Below, piece after piece: positions 1 to 6,015 of a DNA stretch of 6,015 bases. Every line of letters begins with the position of its first letter. Position 1 is the stretch's first letter. A model generated the notes under the pieces. The model saw only the letters and a list, made by a program, of their open reading frames with translations, searched no databases and was not told the origin of the DNA. Made by a program: the position numbers and the translations under genes. Source of the DNA: an uncultured Prevotella sp. (lineage in GTDB: Bacteria > Bacteroidota > Bacteroidia > Bacteroidales > Bacteroidaceae); assembly GCA_934190685.1 (NCBI GenBank), contig CAKPTK010000126.1, forward strand, positions 1 through 6,015. The letters are read 5' to 3'.

Positions 1-1
1 T

Positions 2-1951
2 GTAAACGGTTCGTTAGGATTCTCCACAAGAGCCATCGAGAACGGTTCATTCTACCAGTTCATAACACGTACCCCACTCGCCACAGTCTACAATCCCGAT
101 GGGAGTTATACTTCTTACATCAATAGCGAGGGAGACAAAAACCCGCTATTCAATGCACAACATGAATCGCATGAATCGAAGACAAACAGCTACCGTTTCA
201 ATGCTTTCGCCCTCTTCAAACTATTCAACGGATTCACTTATCAGTTTAACATCTCTTACTACAACCGTGTCAATGAGGAAGGACGTGCACGTGATGTAGA
301 ATATTTAGGTGGAGGTTCCACTGCTTCTATCGACAATAGCACCACTACCAACCAACTGATAGAAAACGTGTTGAAATATGATGTTCCTTTCCGCAGCCGC
401 GACCATAAGTTGAACATCACGGGAGTGCAGTCGGTAGACAAGTCACTCTCCAAAGGCTTGGGATACAGTGCACAGAACATGCCGATAGACTTGGGATACA
501 ACTTCATTGCCAACGGAGAGGTGAACAACCAGCAACGCGACTATAGCCGCAACAACTTAGTATCTATGCTGCTGAGAGCACAATATGGATTCAAAGACCG
601 CTACCTGCTCAACGTAGCCTACCGTCGAGACGGTTCCAGTCGTTTCGGAAAGAACAACAAATGGGGTAACTTCCCGTCTGTCGCACTGGCATGGCGTATC
701 AACCAAGAGGCATTTATGCAAAAAGCCGAATGGGTGGACAACCTAAAACTGCGTGTAAGCTACGGTATCGTAGGCAACCAGAACGGTATAGACAATTACA
801 CCACATTGGGGCTGGCCAAGAGTTTAGAAGGCGAGTTTGGCGATACTTACTACATGGGCTACCTACCGGGAACAGTGCTCTCCAATCCTAACTTAAAGTG
901 GGAAAGATCTGCCACTGCCAACATCGGTGTAGACTTCGGACTGTTCGGCAACCGATTGACAGGAACAGTGGAATATTACCATACCCGCACCACCGACCTA
1001 CTGGTATCACGCATGCTAAATGCATCGTTGGGCTACACCTCTATGCTCGACAACTTGGGCGAAACAAAATCACAAGGTATTGATGTGGGCATCACGGGCG
1101 AACTGATAAGCCGCAAAGACCTGACGTGGACAGCCACAGTTAACTTCAGCCACTTCAAAAACAAGATAGTAAAGATTGACGATCAAGTGGATGAAAACGG
1201 GAAACCGATGAGCCAACCGGGTAACGGTTGGATTGTAGGTTCACCTATCAACGCCTACTATGACTACAAAGCAGACGGCGTATACCAATATGACGACTTC
1301 TATATCACTAAGGATGAATCGGGTGCACTCTCCTACGAGCTAAAACCAACCGTAGACACCGACCATGACGGAAAACCCGATGCTGTGGTAAAACGTACTG
1401 ACGTAGTGGAACCGGGTAGTGTAAAACTACGTGACATCAATGGTGACAATAAAATCAATGAAGAAGACCGTGTGGTATACAAGCGTGACCCGGATTTCAC
1501 CGTATCGCTCTCGTCCAACCTCACTTGGAAAAACTTTGACCTGTACATGGACTGGTATGCCGTGTCCGGAGGGTACATACGCAACCCGTTGCTCTACGAC
1601 GGAGAATATGGAGGTAACTTGCGCGGAAAGAACAACGGTATGAAAGTGAACTACTGGACACCCAACAACCCCACCAACGAGTTCCCCCGTCCCACCTACG
1701 GCATGGATATCCCCTATCTGCGCTCCATGTCTTATCAAGACGCTTCCTACCTGCGCCTACGTACGCTACAAATTGGCTATACGCTGCCGCAGAAACTCAC
1801 CGCCAAGCTACGTTGTTCCAAGCTGCGCGTGTATGCTACTGCAACCAATCTACTCACATTCACCAACGTGTGGTCTTACAGTCCCGAAGTGGTAGGTAGC
1901 GCCTATCCGGAGTCACAGCAATATGTATTTGGAGTTAATCTGTCATTTTAA
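2..1951 (+). CDS. SusC/RagA-family TonB-dependent outer-membrane transporter, C-terminal part (5' end outside window)
   Basis: This frame is open from the first complete codon at position 2 to TAA at 1949-1951, giving 649 residues; family members are usually about 1000, so the signal peptide, carboxypeptidase-D-like domain, TonB box and most or all of the plug are missing. What remains looks like the beta-barrel. Family hallmarks are RDGSSRFG (fragment residues 209-216), the stretch LKLRVSYGIVGNQNG (about 248-262), NPNLKWE followed by a paired-strand region, and a C-terminus ending in VNLSF, the terminal aromatic expected of outer-membrane barrels. DINGDNKINEED (478-489) is an Asp/Asn-rich loop common in this family, and DTDHDGKPD (452-460) lies just before it. 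In this family the protein imports oligomers across the outer membrane using TonB energy. The SusD partner follows after 12 bp, implying one operon. Ligand identity cannot be inferred. Confidence 0.95.
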   Translation, partial: VNGSLGFSTRAIENGSFYQFITRTPLATVYNPDGSYTSYINSEGDKNPLFNAQHESHESKTNSYRFNAFALFKLFNGFTYQFNISYYNRVNEEGRARDVEYLGGGSTASIDNSTTTNQLIENVLKYDVPFRSRDHKLNITGVQSVDKSLSKGLGYSAQNMPIDLGYNFIANGEVNNQQRDYSRNNLVSMLLRAQYGFKDRYLLNVAYRRDGSSRFGKNNKWGNFPSVALAWRINQEAFMQKAEWVDNLKLRVSYGIVGNQNGIDNYTTLGLAKSLEGEFGDTYYMGYLPGTVLSNPNLKWERSATANIGVDFGLFGNRLTGTVEYYHTRTTDLLVSRMLNASLGYTSMLDNLGETKSQGIDVGITGELISRKDLTWTATVNFSHFKNKIVKIDDQVDENGKPMSQPGNGWIVGSPINAYYDYKADGVYQYDDFYITKDESGALSYELKPTVDTDHDGKPDAVVKRTDVVEPGSVKLRDINGDNKINEEDRVVYKRDPDFTVSLSSNLTWKNFDLYMDWYAVSGGYIRNPLLYDGEYGGNLRGKNNGMKVNYWTPNNPTNEFPRPTYGMDIPYLRSMSYQDASYLRLRTLQIGYTLPQKLTAKLRCSKLRVYATATNLLTFTNVWSYSPEVVGSAYPESQQYVFGVNLSF

Positions 1952-1963
1952 AGAAGCAATATC

Positions 1964-3580
1964 ATGAAAAGAATAGCATCATATTTTATAGCCGGATTCA
2001 TTGGCCTGAGTTTTTGCGGATGCGATAATCTGCTGAATTTGGAATCGGAAACGAAAGTGACGAATAATTATTTGTACGACTCCAAGGAAGGACTGCAGAG
2101 AGCCATTGCCGGACTTTACATCTACGAGCGTAACAACATTGTGGACGACTCGAACGAGAAATCCATCGTCTATCTGCTGCAGACGTTTGACTTCAGTACA
2201 GACCTTATACTGTTCCGTGCCGGAAACTGTGCACGTGTGGCACGTCTCGACCAACTGAATGCAGACTCTCCGGAGTGCAGTGACTTTTGGAAGTTCCACT
2301 ATGCACTTATCGGAAAGGCGAATGAGATTATTGAGTCGGCCGAACAACTGGGGTTAAATGATAAGGATATCCGTTCTATCTATGGAGAAGCGAAACTGAT
2401 TCGCGGGCGCTCGTTCTTTGAGTTGTGGAAACGCTATGACCGCATCTACCTAAACCTGCAGGCAACCAATGTGAACAATCTGAACCGAGACTACAAGCCG
2501 GCCACCAACGAGGAAGTATTCAAGGTAGTAAAAGAAGATTTGGATGAAGCTGTCGAAAGCCTTGGTTGGGAACTGCCCACCTACAACGGCAGTCCCATGT
2601 ATGGGCGCTACACTAAAGCGGCCGCCAAGCATATCCGGGCGCAAGTAGCCATGTGGGAAAAGGACTGGGATACAGCCATCAAGCAGTGCGAAGACATCTT
2701 CACCGATGGTGCTGCTTACTACGAATTGGAACCCAACACTGAAAGCGTATTCTCAAACGAGAACTTGCGTTCCAAGGAGGTACTGTTCGCCTATCAGTTC
2801 TCCAAAAATGTGGGTGGCGGTGGCACCGTAACCGGTTCTACCCTGAAAGGACACCCCATTTCTGTCTATGTCACTTCACAATATCGCAGCATGAAAGGTT
2901 GTGTATGTGCCAGCGACCAAGGCGGCTACGGTTTCGGCCGCGTCTACCCCAACCAACATCTGCTCGACTTGTATTCGGCAAAGGATACCCGTAAGAACAC
3001 GCTATTTATCCACCAATTCAAGTACAATGACCCTACTTCACCCAAATATGGGGAAGTTATCCAACCGGAAGATGCAGGATCCAGCTATTGCCAACGCCTG
3101 CACCCCATGTCTATCAAGCATGCAGACTTCTGGACCAACAGTGACTTACCCACACGCCAGTCCAGCTTCCGTGACCTGATTGTGTATCGTTTGGCAGAGA
3201 CATATCTGATGTGCGCCGAGGCTTACTTCCACAAAGGTGACAATACAAATGCCTTGAAGTATTTCAACAAGACCTACCAGCGTGCCGGCAACGATGAATT
3301 CACCGGAACACTGACCTTGGAGGACATACTGGACGAGTACGCACGCGAACTGAACTTTGAAGGTGTGCGCTGGCCTTTGCTGAAACGCTTGGGATTACTT
3401 GAGAAGTATTGCACTCAATATTCGGGTGAATCAAAAGCTGAAAATCCTTATTTGGACAAAGACTATACCGAAGCGCGCAAAAACTTCATCAAAGGCAAAC
3501 ACGATAAATGGCCTATTCCAAGCGACCAGATTTTGCTAATGGGAGCTAATAACTTCCCGCAGACTGACGGATGGAACTAA
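1964..3580 (+). CDS. SusD/RagB-family nutrient-binding outer-membrane lipoprotein
   Basis: The complete gene encodes 538 residues, a normal length for SusD/RagB. The ATG at 1964 is chosen because it gives a signal peptide directly: basic MKR, a hydrophobic core, then a lipobox-like FCGC with lipidated Cys20, followed by Asp. A weak purine run (AAGAAG) precedes the start, as is usual in Bacteroides, where Shine-Dalgarno sites are poor. Family landmarks are KEGLQRAIAGLY (41-52), the helix GEAKLIRGRSFFELWKRYDR (141-160), a TPR-like helical pair (about 216-247), RLAETYLMCAEAYF (409-422), ALKYFNKTYQRAG (430-442), RELNFEGVRW (461-470) and a late WPIPSDQI (516-523). The usual ER pair before REL reads EY here, a minor variation. 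By family, the protein is a surface lid on the SusC barrel that binds the ligand. The next ORF has an in-frame ATG at 3571 overlapping this stop, but its real start is probably 3601. Confidence 0.95.
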   Translation: MKRIASYFIAGFIGLSFCGCDNLLNLESETKVTNNYLYDSKEGLQRAIAGLYIYERNNIVDDSNEKSIVYLLQTFDFSTDLILFRAGNCARVARLDQLNADSPECSDFWKFHYALIGKANEIIESAEQLGLNDKDIRSIYGEAKLIRGRSFFELWKRYDRIYLNLQATNVNNLNRDYKPATNEEVFKVVKEDLDEAVESLGWELPTYNGSPMYGRYTKAAAKHIRAQVAMWEKDWDTAIKQCEDIFTDGAAYYELEPNTESVFSNENLRSKEVLFAYQFSKNVGGGGTVTGSTLKGHPISVYVTSQYRSMKGCVCASDQGGYGFGRVYPNQHLLDLYSAKDTRKNTLFIHQFKYNDPTSPKYGEVIQPEDAGSSYCQRLHPMSIKHADFWTNSDLPTRQSSFRDLIVYRLAETYLMCAEAYFHKGDNTNALKYFNKTYQRAGNDEFTGTLTLEDILDEYARELNFEGVRWPLLKRLGLLEKYCTQYSGESKAENPYLDKDYTEARKNFIKGKHDKWPIPSDQILLMGANNFPQTDGWN

Positions 3581-3600
3581 CCTTTAAAAAAGACAATACA

Positions 3601-5220
3601 ATGAAGACTATATTTAATCTACTGTATATAGCACTGGTGTGCCTCTGTCTGCATGCCTGCGATGACAACAAAGAGGAAACCGTGCACTACTCCATAGACC
3701 AGACGGACGTTGTGTTGGAAAACGGAAAAGCCGGCAGTACCGACATTCTGATGATGACCAATACAGACCAAGTGAGTGCGACTGTGGCAGGTGACTGCCA
3801 GGAATGGCTGGCAGCCGAGGTAACCCGGCGTTGCCTCACCCTGAACTATAAACAAAATGACAGCGGCGTTGAACGGACAGGAACCGTAACACTGCATATT
3901 GGAACGGAGAATGTTACCGTTACGGTGCTCATGCCTCCCTACTTTGAAGAAGAGGAAGGTCAGCAATTCAGTATTGGAGATGTTTACTATGAAGAGGGAA
4001 AAGCCGTGGGCGTCATCTTTTGGGTGGACAAGACGGACAAGACTATAGCTAAGGCTGTCTCTTTGGACAGATTAGGTGGAGCATGGTCTACTGAAGGTAC
4101 AGCCTTCATCGGTGCCTACTCCATGGTGGACGGACAGGCCAACACCACTCTCATACGCAACAGTAACGAGGGCAAGAGCGGCAGCATCCCGGCACTGGAA
4201 TTCTGTGACGCACACGGTGAAGATTGGTATTGGCCGGCTATTGAGGAGCTGAAAGACCTCTTTACCGCCTACAACGGACGCAGTTTCGATGAGGCTTCGA
4301 AGACACCGGGTGGAGACGACCAAGAGAAAATTGCCCGCGCCAAGTTCGATAAGATCTTTACCGACAACGGCGGCACAGCCATCGACCTCTCTACTTCCGG
4401 CAACGGTGAGTCCTATTGGGCAAGCACTGAAGACAACTCCGACGAGAGTTATGCCAAGTACGGATGCAACTTCCGCTTCTATGTACCTGCCGTGAACATG
4501 GGTGCCGGTCAGTGCAAGAAGACAGGAACCAAACGTTTTATTCGCTGTGTCAAAGTTATCGGCAACTACACTCCGGGACCGGAGCCCGTCGTTGTATCCA
4601 TCAAGCTTGATAAAGAGAACGTGACACTGGAAGGAGTACAAAACAGCGAACAGACGGTAACGGCAACAATAGCTAACGGAAGTATCTATACAGCTACTCC
4701 CGCGGATAACAGTTGGTGCAGCGCCACAGTGAACGACAACACAGTGACTATAAAAGCCACATCGGACAATGACAGCGGTAAAGCACGTGAAACAACCGTA
4801 CTGATAACTGTGAAAGGTACTGACGGAAAAGATTATACGATATCTGTTTCCGTTAGCCAAAAAGCCTTGGCTACTCCTGTAGCCGACTATACTGTGGGCA
4901 GTTACTATGAGCAAGGAGACACTAAGGGAGTCGTATTTTGGGTATCGGAAGACGGAAAGACAGCAAAGATTGTCAGTCTGGAACGTACAGAAACAACAGA
5001 GGCTTGGAGTACCGAGCAAAAGAGTTATAATGTGACGGATGAGGACAATGGGGTGGCAAATACCACCACGCTAATAAAAGAAGGCGAAGAGAAAGTGCCG
5101 GCTATCAAACTTTGCAAAAATGGCTGGTACTGGCCTGCCATCAACGAACTGAAGGCCTTGTTTGAGGCTTACAACGGTACTACGTTCGACAACAAATGCT
5201 ACTCCGGACAAAATAACTGA
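3601..5220 (+). CDS. BACON/DUF1566-like tandem-repeat surface lipoprotein, main frame, ending at a premature stop
   Basis: The frame-1 product has 539 residues. ATG 3601 is preferred over the in-frame ATG at 3571, which overlaps the SusD stop, because it starts a clean lipoprotein signal: MKT, a hydrophobic stretch, LHAC with Cys20, then DDNKEE. Acidic residues after the Cys are typical of surface-exported Bacteroides lipoproteins. Visible domains are BACON-like 1 (about 30-111, with EWL, an Asn-rich turn and an R...TVTLHI strand), DUF1566/Lcl-C-like 1 (about 122-320, with WYWPAIEELK, GNGESYWASTE and KRFIRCVK), BACON-like 2 (about 331-420, ending ISVSVSQ) and a second DUF1566-like domain from about 427. 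That last domain matches the first up to AYNGTTFDN, then reads KCYSGQNN and stops, while the expected continuation lies in frame 2. Corrected for this, the protein would be about 624 residues. Its position after susCD suggests a surface glycan-binding protein. That role is inferred, and the ligand is unknown. Confidence 0.85.
   Translation: MKTIFNLLYIALVCLCLHACDDNKEETVHYSIDQTDVVLENGKAGSTDILMMTNTDQVSATVAGDCQEWLAAEVTRRCLTLNYKQNDSGVERTGTVTLHIGTENVTVTVLMPPYFEEEEGQQFSIGDVYYEEGKAVGVIFWVDKTDKTIAKAVSLDRLGGAWSTEGTAFIGAYSMVDGQANTTLIRNSNEGKSGSIPALEFCDAHGEDWYWPAIEELKDLFTAYNGRSFDEASKTPGGDDQEKIARAKFDKIFTDNGGTAIDLSTSGNGESYWASTEDNSDESYAKYGCNFRFYVPAVNMGAGQCKKTGTKRFIRCVKVIGNYTPGPEPVVVSIKLDKENVTLEGVQNSEQTVTATIANGSIYTATPADNSWCSATVNDNTVTIKATSDNDSGKARETTVLITVKGTDGKDYTISVSVSQKALATPVADYTVGSYYEQGDTKGVVFWVSEDGKTAKIVSLERTETTEAWSTEQKSYNVTDEDNGVANTTTLIKEGEEKVPAIKLCKNGWYWPAINELKALFEAYNGTTFDNKCYSGQNN
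3688..4560 (+). repeat. Intragenic duplicated unit, copy 1 (BACON-like + DUF1566-like)
   Basis: This is the first copy of a two-domain unit inside the lipoprotein gene, residues about 30-320. It pairs with copy 2 at 4591-5452. The DUF1566-like halves are clearly similar (WYWPAIEELK/WYWPAINELK, AYNGRSFD/AYNGTTFD, RFIRCVK/RYIRCIK). The BACON-like halves share only fold-level features: a tryptophan, a central turn and an arginine-led beta-strand. DNA divergence between copies is substantial, so the duplication is old and not a recent tandem expansion. Confidence 0.75.
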
Positions 5221-5452
5221 TGCCGAAAAAACAGCCCGCGAAGTTTTTGATAAGGTACTGACCGACCATGGAGGTGTGAAATTGAATACGGCAACTACCG
5301 GTAACGGTGACCAGTATTGGGGAAGTACAGAGCTGAATGACCTCTACGGTTCTTACTTGCGGTTCGGCAAGCGTTATTGCGGTGCTTTGGCAGACACTCC
5401 GATAAAGACAGCCACAAATAAACGATATATACGTTGCATCAAGCAGATTGGA
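4591..5452 (+). repeat. Intragenic duplicated unit, copy 2 (BACON-like + DUF1566-like, frame-broken near 5194)
   Basis: This is the second copy of the unit, joined to copy 1 by a short Pro/Gly linker (NYTPGPEP). Its BACON-like half spans residues about 331-420 and has NSWCSATV, a DSG turn, RETTVLITV and a closing SVSVSQ. That final Q, usual at the end of BACON domains, is absent from copy 1, which ends VTVLMPP. The DUF1566-like half crosses from frame 1 to frame 2 near 5194. Copy 2 is shorter than copy 1 in the loop between EAWSTE and the WYWPAI motif and in the loop before the final RCIK. Confidence 0.7.
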
Positions 5453-5476
5453 AAAGACGCTAAATCCCCCCTCTGA
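5195..5476 (+). pseudogene. Frame-shifted C-terminal remainder of the BACON/DUF1566-like lipoprotein
   Basis: Read in frame 2 from about 5195, this segment encodes 93 residues beginning NATPDKITDAEK and ending at TGA 5474-5476. It continues the second DUF1566-like domain exactly where frame 1 loses homology. AREVFDKVLTDHGG parallels ARAKFDKIFTDNGG of the first copy, TGNGDQYWGSTE parallels SGNGESYWASTE, and NKRYIRCIK parallels TKRFIRCVK. It has no start codon, ribosome-binding site or signal peptide of its own, so it is not an independent gene. Dropping one A from AAA at 5194-5196 joins the frames as FDN-NATP; adding two bases there would also work. Whether this is a real mutation, an assembly error or, less likely, recoding cannot be decided from one sequence. 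Confidence 0.85.
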
Positions 5477-5495
5477 CCCCTGAGAGAGCGTCATT

Positions 5496-5537
5496 GAGAA
5501 AAGAGTGGAAACAATGCAAATCCGCACTTTCTTTTTT
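5496..5537 (+). terminator. Probable Rho-independent terminator of the susCD-lipoprotein operon
   Basis: The left arm 5496-5508 (GAGAAAAGAGTGG) pairs with the right arm 5522-5533 (CCGCACTTTCTT). I count about 11 pairs, including two G-T wobbles, with one A-A mismatch and one bulged A around a 13-base loop. T-rich sequence runs through 5537 straight after the stem. It begins 20 bp after the frame-2 stop at 5476 and some 275 bp after the frame-1 stop. The stem is imperfect and AT-rich at its base, so its strength is uncertain. Confidence 0.5.
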
Positions 5538-5556
5538 ACAAAAAGGAGAGTAGAAT

Positions 5557-5576
5557 GAGCATTGTTCCGCTCTTTT
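5557..5576 (+). terminator. Weak secondary hairpin with T-rich tail
   Basis: GAGC (5557-5560) and GCTC (5569-5572) form a 4-bp core around an 8-base loop, followed by TTTTCTCTTGTTTT. Flanking bases add only interrupted pairing. It could be a back-up terminator for the upstream operon, but the short stem makes chance a real alternative. It lies immediately upstream of the predicted -33 element. Confidence 0.2.
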
Positions 5577-5578
5577 CT

Positions 5579-5610
5579 CTTGTTTTCTAATATCTTTTTG
5601 TTTACATTTG
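5579..5610 (+). promoter_or_regulatory. Predicted Bacteroides-type promoter for the purine permease gene
   Basis: TACATTTG at 5603-5610 matches the Bacteroides primary-sigma -7 consensus TAnnTTTG at every fixed base. CTTG at 5579-5582 matches three of four bases of the -33 TTTG element with a 20-bp spacer, close to the usual spacing. Transcription would start roughly at 5615-5620, leaving a leader of about 60 bases before the ATG at 5677. An overlapping near-match, TATCTTTT (5591-5598), is a weaker alternative. Confidence 0.6.
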
Positions 5611-5629
5611 CACCTTATTTTTAAACAAA

Positions 5630-5661
5630 AAAACCATTTAAAATCTCAAAACCATTTAAAA
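5630..5661 (+). repeat. Exact 14-bp direct repeat in the permease leader
   Basis: AAAACCATTTAAAA occurs at 5630-5643 and again at 5648-5661, separated by TCTC, giving an 18-bp period. Both copies lie between the predicted promoter and the permease start codon, so they would be in the 5' untranslated region. They could be a binding site for a regulator or an accessible AT-rich translation-enhancing leader. The low sequence complexity also allows simple duplication without function. Confidence 0.6.
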
Positions 5662-5676
5662 ACATCAGAAGCTATT

Positions 5677-6015
5677 ATGTGGAAAAAGTTCTTTGATTTT
5701 GACCCTGCCAAGAACAGTTTCAAGACTGAGATTGCGGCAGGCATCACCACTTTCCTGACAATGGCCTATATCTTGGCCGTCAACCCCAGTATCTTCAGCA
5801 ACCTTGCCGACTTAGGCATGAACACACAGGCTGTATTCACCGCCACGACCCTGGCAGCCATTGTGGGCACGCTCATCATGTCCATCTACGCAAAAAAACC
5901 TTTCGGACTGGCTCCGGGTATGGGGCTAAACGCATTCTTCGTATTCACTGTATGCCTCACAATGGGATATCCTTGGCAGATGGCTCTCACGGCTGTGTTT
6001 ATTGAAGGTATTATC
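5677..6015 (+). CDS. NCS2-family (AzgA/PbuG-like) purine permease, N-terminal part (3' end outside window)
   Basis: ATG 5677 opens a frame that runs unbroken to the window edge (113 residues of a family usually about 430). The start MWKKFFDFDPAKNSFKTEI is typical of the family: a short cytoplasmic lead before the first membrane helix. Helix 1 spans about 19-40 (AAGITTFLTMAYILAVNP), helix 2 about 52-71, then KKPFGLAPGMGLNAFFVF (73-90), the AzgA/PbuG subfamily signature that forms part of the substrate site, and a further hydrophobic segment from about 102. Characterised relatives are inner-membrane symporters for hypoxanthine, guanine or adenine; which base is moved cannot be told from this fragment. 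A weak purine run (AGAAG) precedes the ATG. The gene has its own predicted promoter and is separated from the susCD operon by a probable terminator, so it is likely a separate transcription unit. Confidence 0.93.
   Translation, partial: MWKKFFDFDPAKNSFKTEIAAGITTFLTMAYILAVNPSIFSNLADLGMNTQAVFTATTLAAIVGTLIMSIYAKKPFGLAPGMGLNAFFVFTVCLTMGYPWQMALTAVFIEGII

Noticed and set aside
3571..3600. Upstream in-frame ATG for the lipoprotein, overlapping the SusD stop by 10 bp
   Set aside because: Starting there adds a charged MELTFKKDNT ahead of the signal peptide. ATG 3601 gives a normal lipoprotein leader with the Cys at residue 20.
4072..5019. 315-codon open frame on the minus strand inside the lipoprotein gene
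   Set aside because: It lies wholly opposite a gene with clear domains, its translation has no recognisable domain or signal, and it has the irregular Cys- and Ser-rich composition of an antisense shadow.
5194..5199. Programmed +1 ribosomal frameshift site
   Set aside because: The context AAC AAA TGC has no recognised slippery motif, no in-frame stop directly after the slip point and no obvious stimulatory structure. Mutation or sequence error is simpler.
5162..5476. Separate small gene starting at TTG 5162
   Set aside because: The first residues are a shadow of the FEAYNGTTFD segment read in frame 1. Real homology begins only near 5195, so this is the remainder of the lipoprotein and not an independent gene.
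5466..5486. CTCT...AGAG hairpin across the lipoprotein stop
   Set aside because: The stem is only four pairs with no T-run after it. The hairpin at 5496-5537 is a much better terminator candidate.
5611..5676. Purine riboswitch upstream of the permease
   Set aside because: The leader is short, A/T-rich and lacks a three-stem junction or purine-aptamer core motifs.

Overview
The window looks like a Bacteroides-type (Bacteroidota, probably gut) chromosome. The evidence is an adjacent SusC/SusD-family pair, a downstream lipoprotein with BACON-like domains, lipoprotein signals followed by acidic residues, and a promoter of the Bacteroides -33/-7 type (TAnnTTTG) instead of a classical -35/-10 promoter. 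All genes are on the + strand. No tRNA, rRNA, CRISPR array, transposase or integrase was found.

Layout. Positions 2-1951 hold the C-terminal 649 residues of a SusC/RagA-family TonB-dependent outer-membrane transporter whose start lies outside the window. After a 12-bp gap, 1964-3580 encodes a complete SusD/RagB-family lipoprotein. A third lipoprotein gene starts at 3601, 20 bp after the SusD stop. It is a tandem duplication of one unit: a BACON-like beta-sandwich followed by a DUF1566/Lcl-C-like domain. A one-base frame change near 5194 interrupts the second unit, so the frame-1 product stops at 5220 while the homologous remainder continues in the next frame to 5476. A hairpin with a T-run at 5496-5537, just after the downstream stop, probably ends the operon.

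Positions 5477-5676 (200 bp) hold no gene. They contain the probable terminator, a second weaker hairpin, a Bacteroides-type promoter (5579-5610) and an AT-rich leader with an exact 14-bp direct repeat. A separate transcription unit starts at 5677: the first 113 residues of an NCS2/AzgA-type purine permease, cut by the window edge.

How the genes work together. By family knowledge, SusC is the outer-membrane channel and SusD is the surface lid that captures a glycan or other oligomer. The third lipoprotein sits where polysaccharide-utilisation loci usually encode an extra surface glycan-binding protein, and its lectin-like architecture fits that role. The substrate cannot be read from this window because no glycoside hydrolase, lyase, sulfatase or regulator is visible. 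The purine permease looks functionally unrelated.

The most notable features are the duplicated BACON + DUF1566-like architecture and the frame break in its last domain. I see no clearly new multi-gene system.
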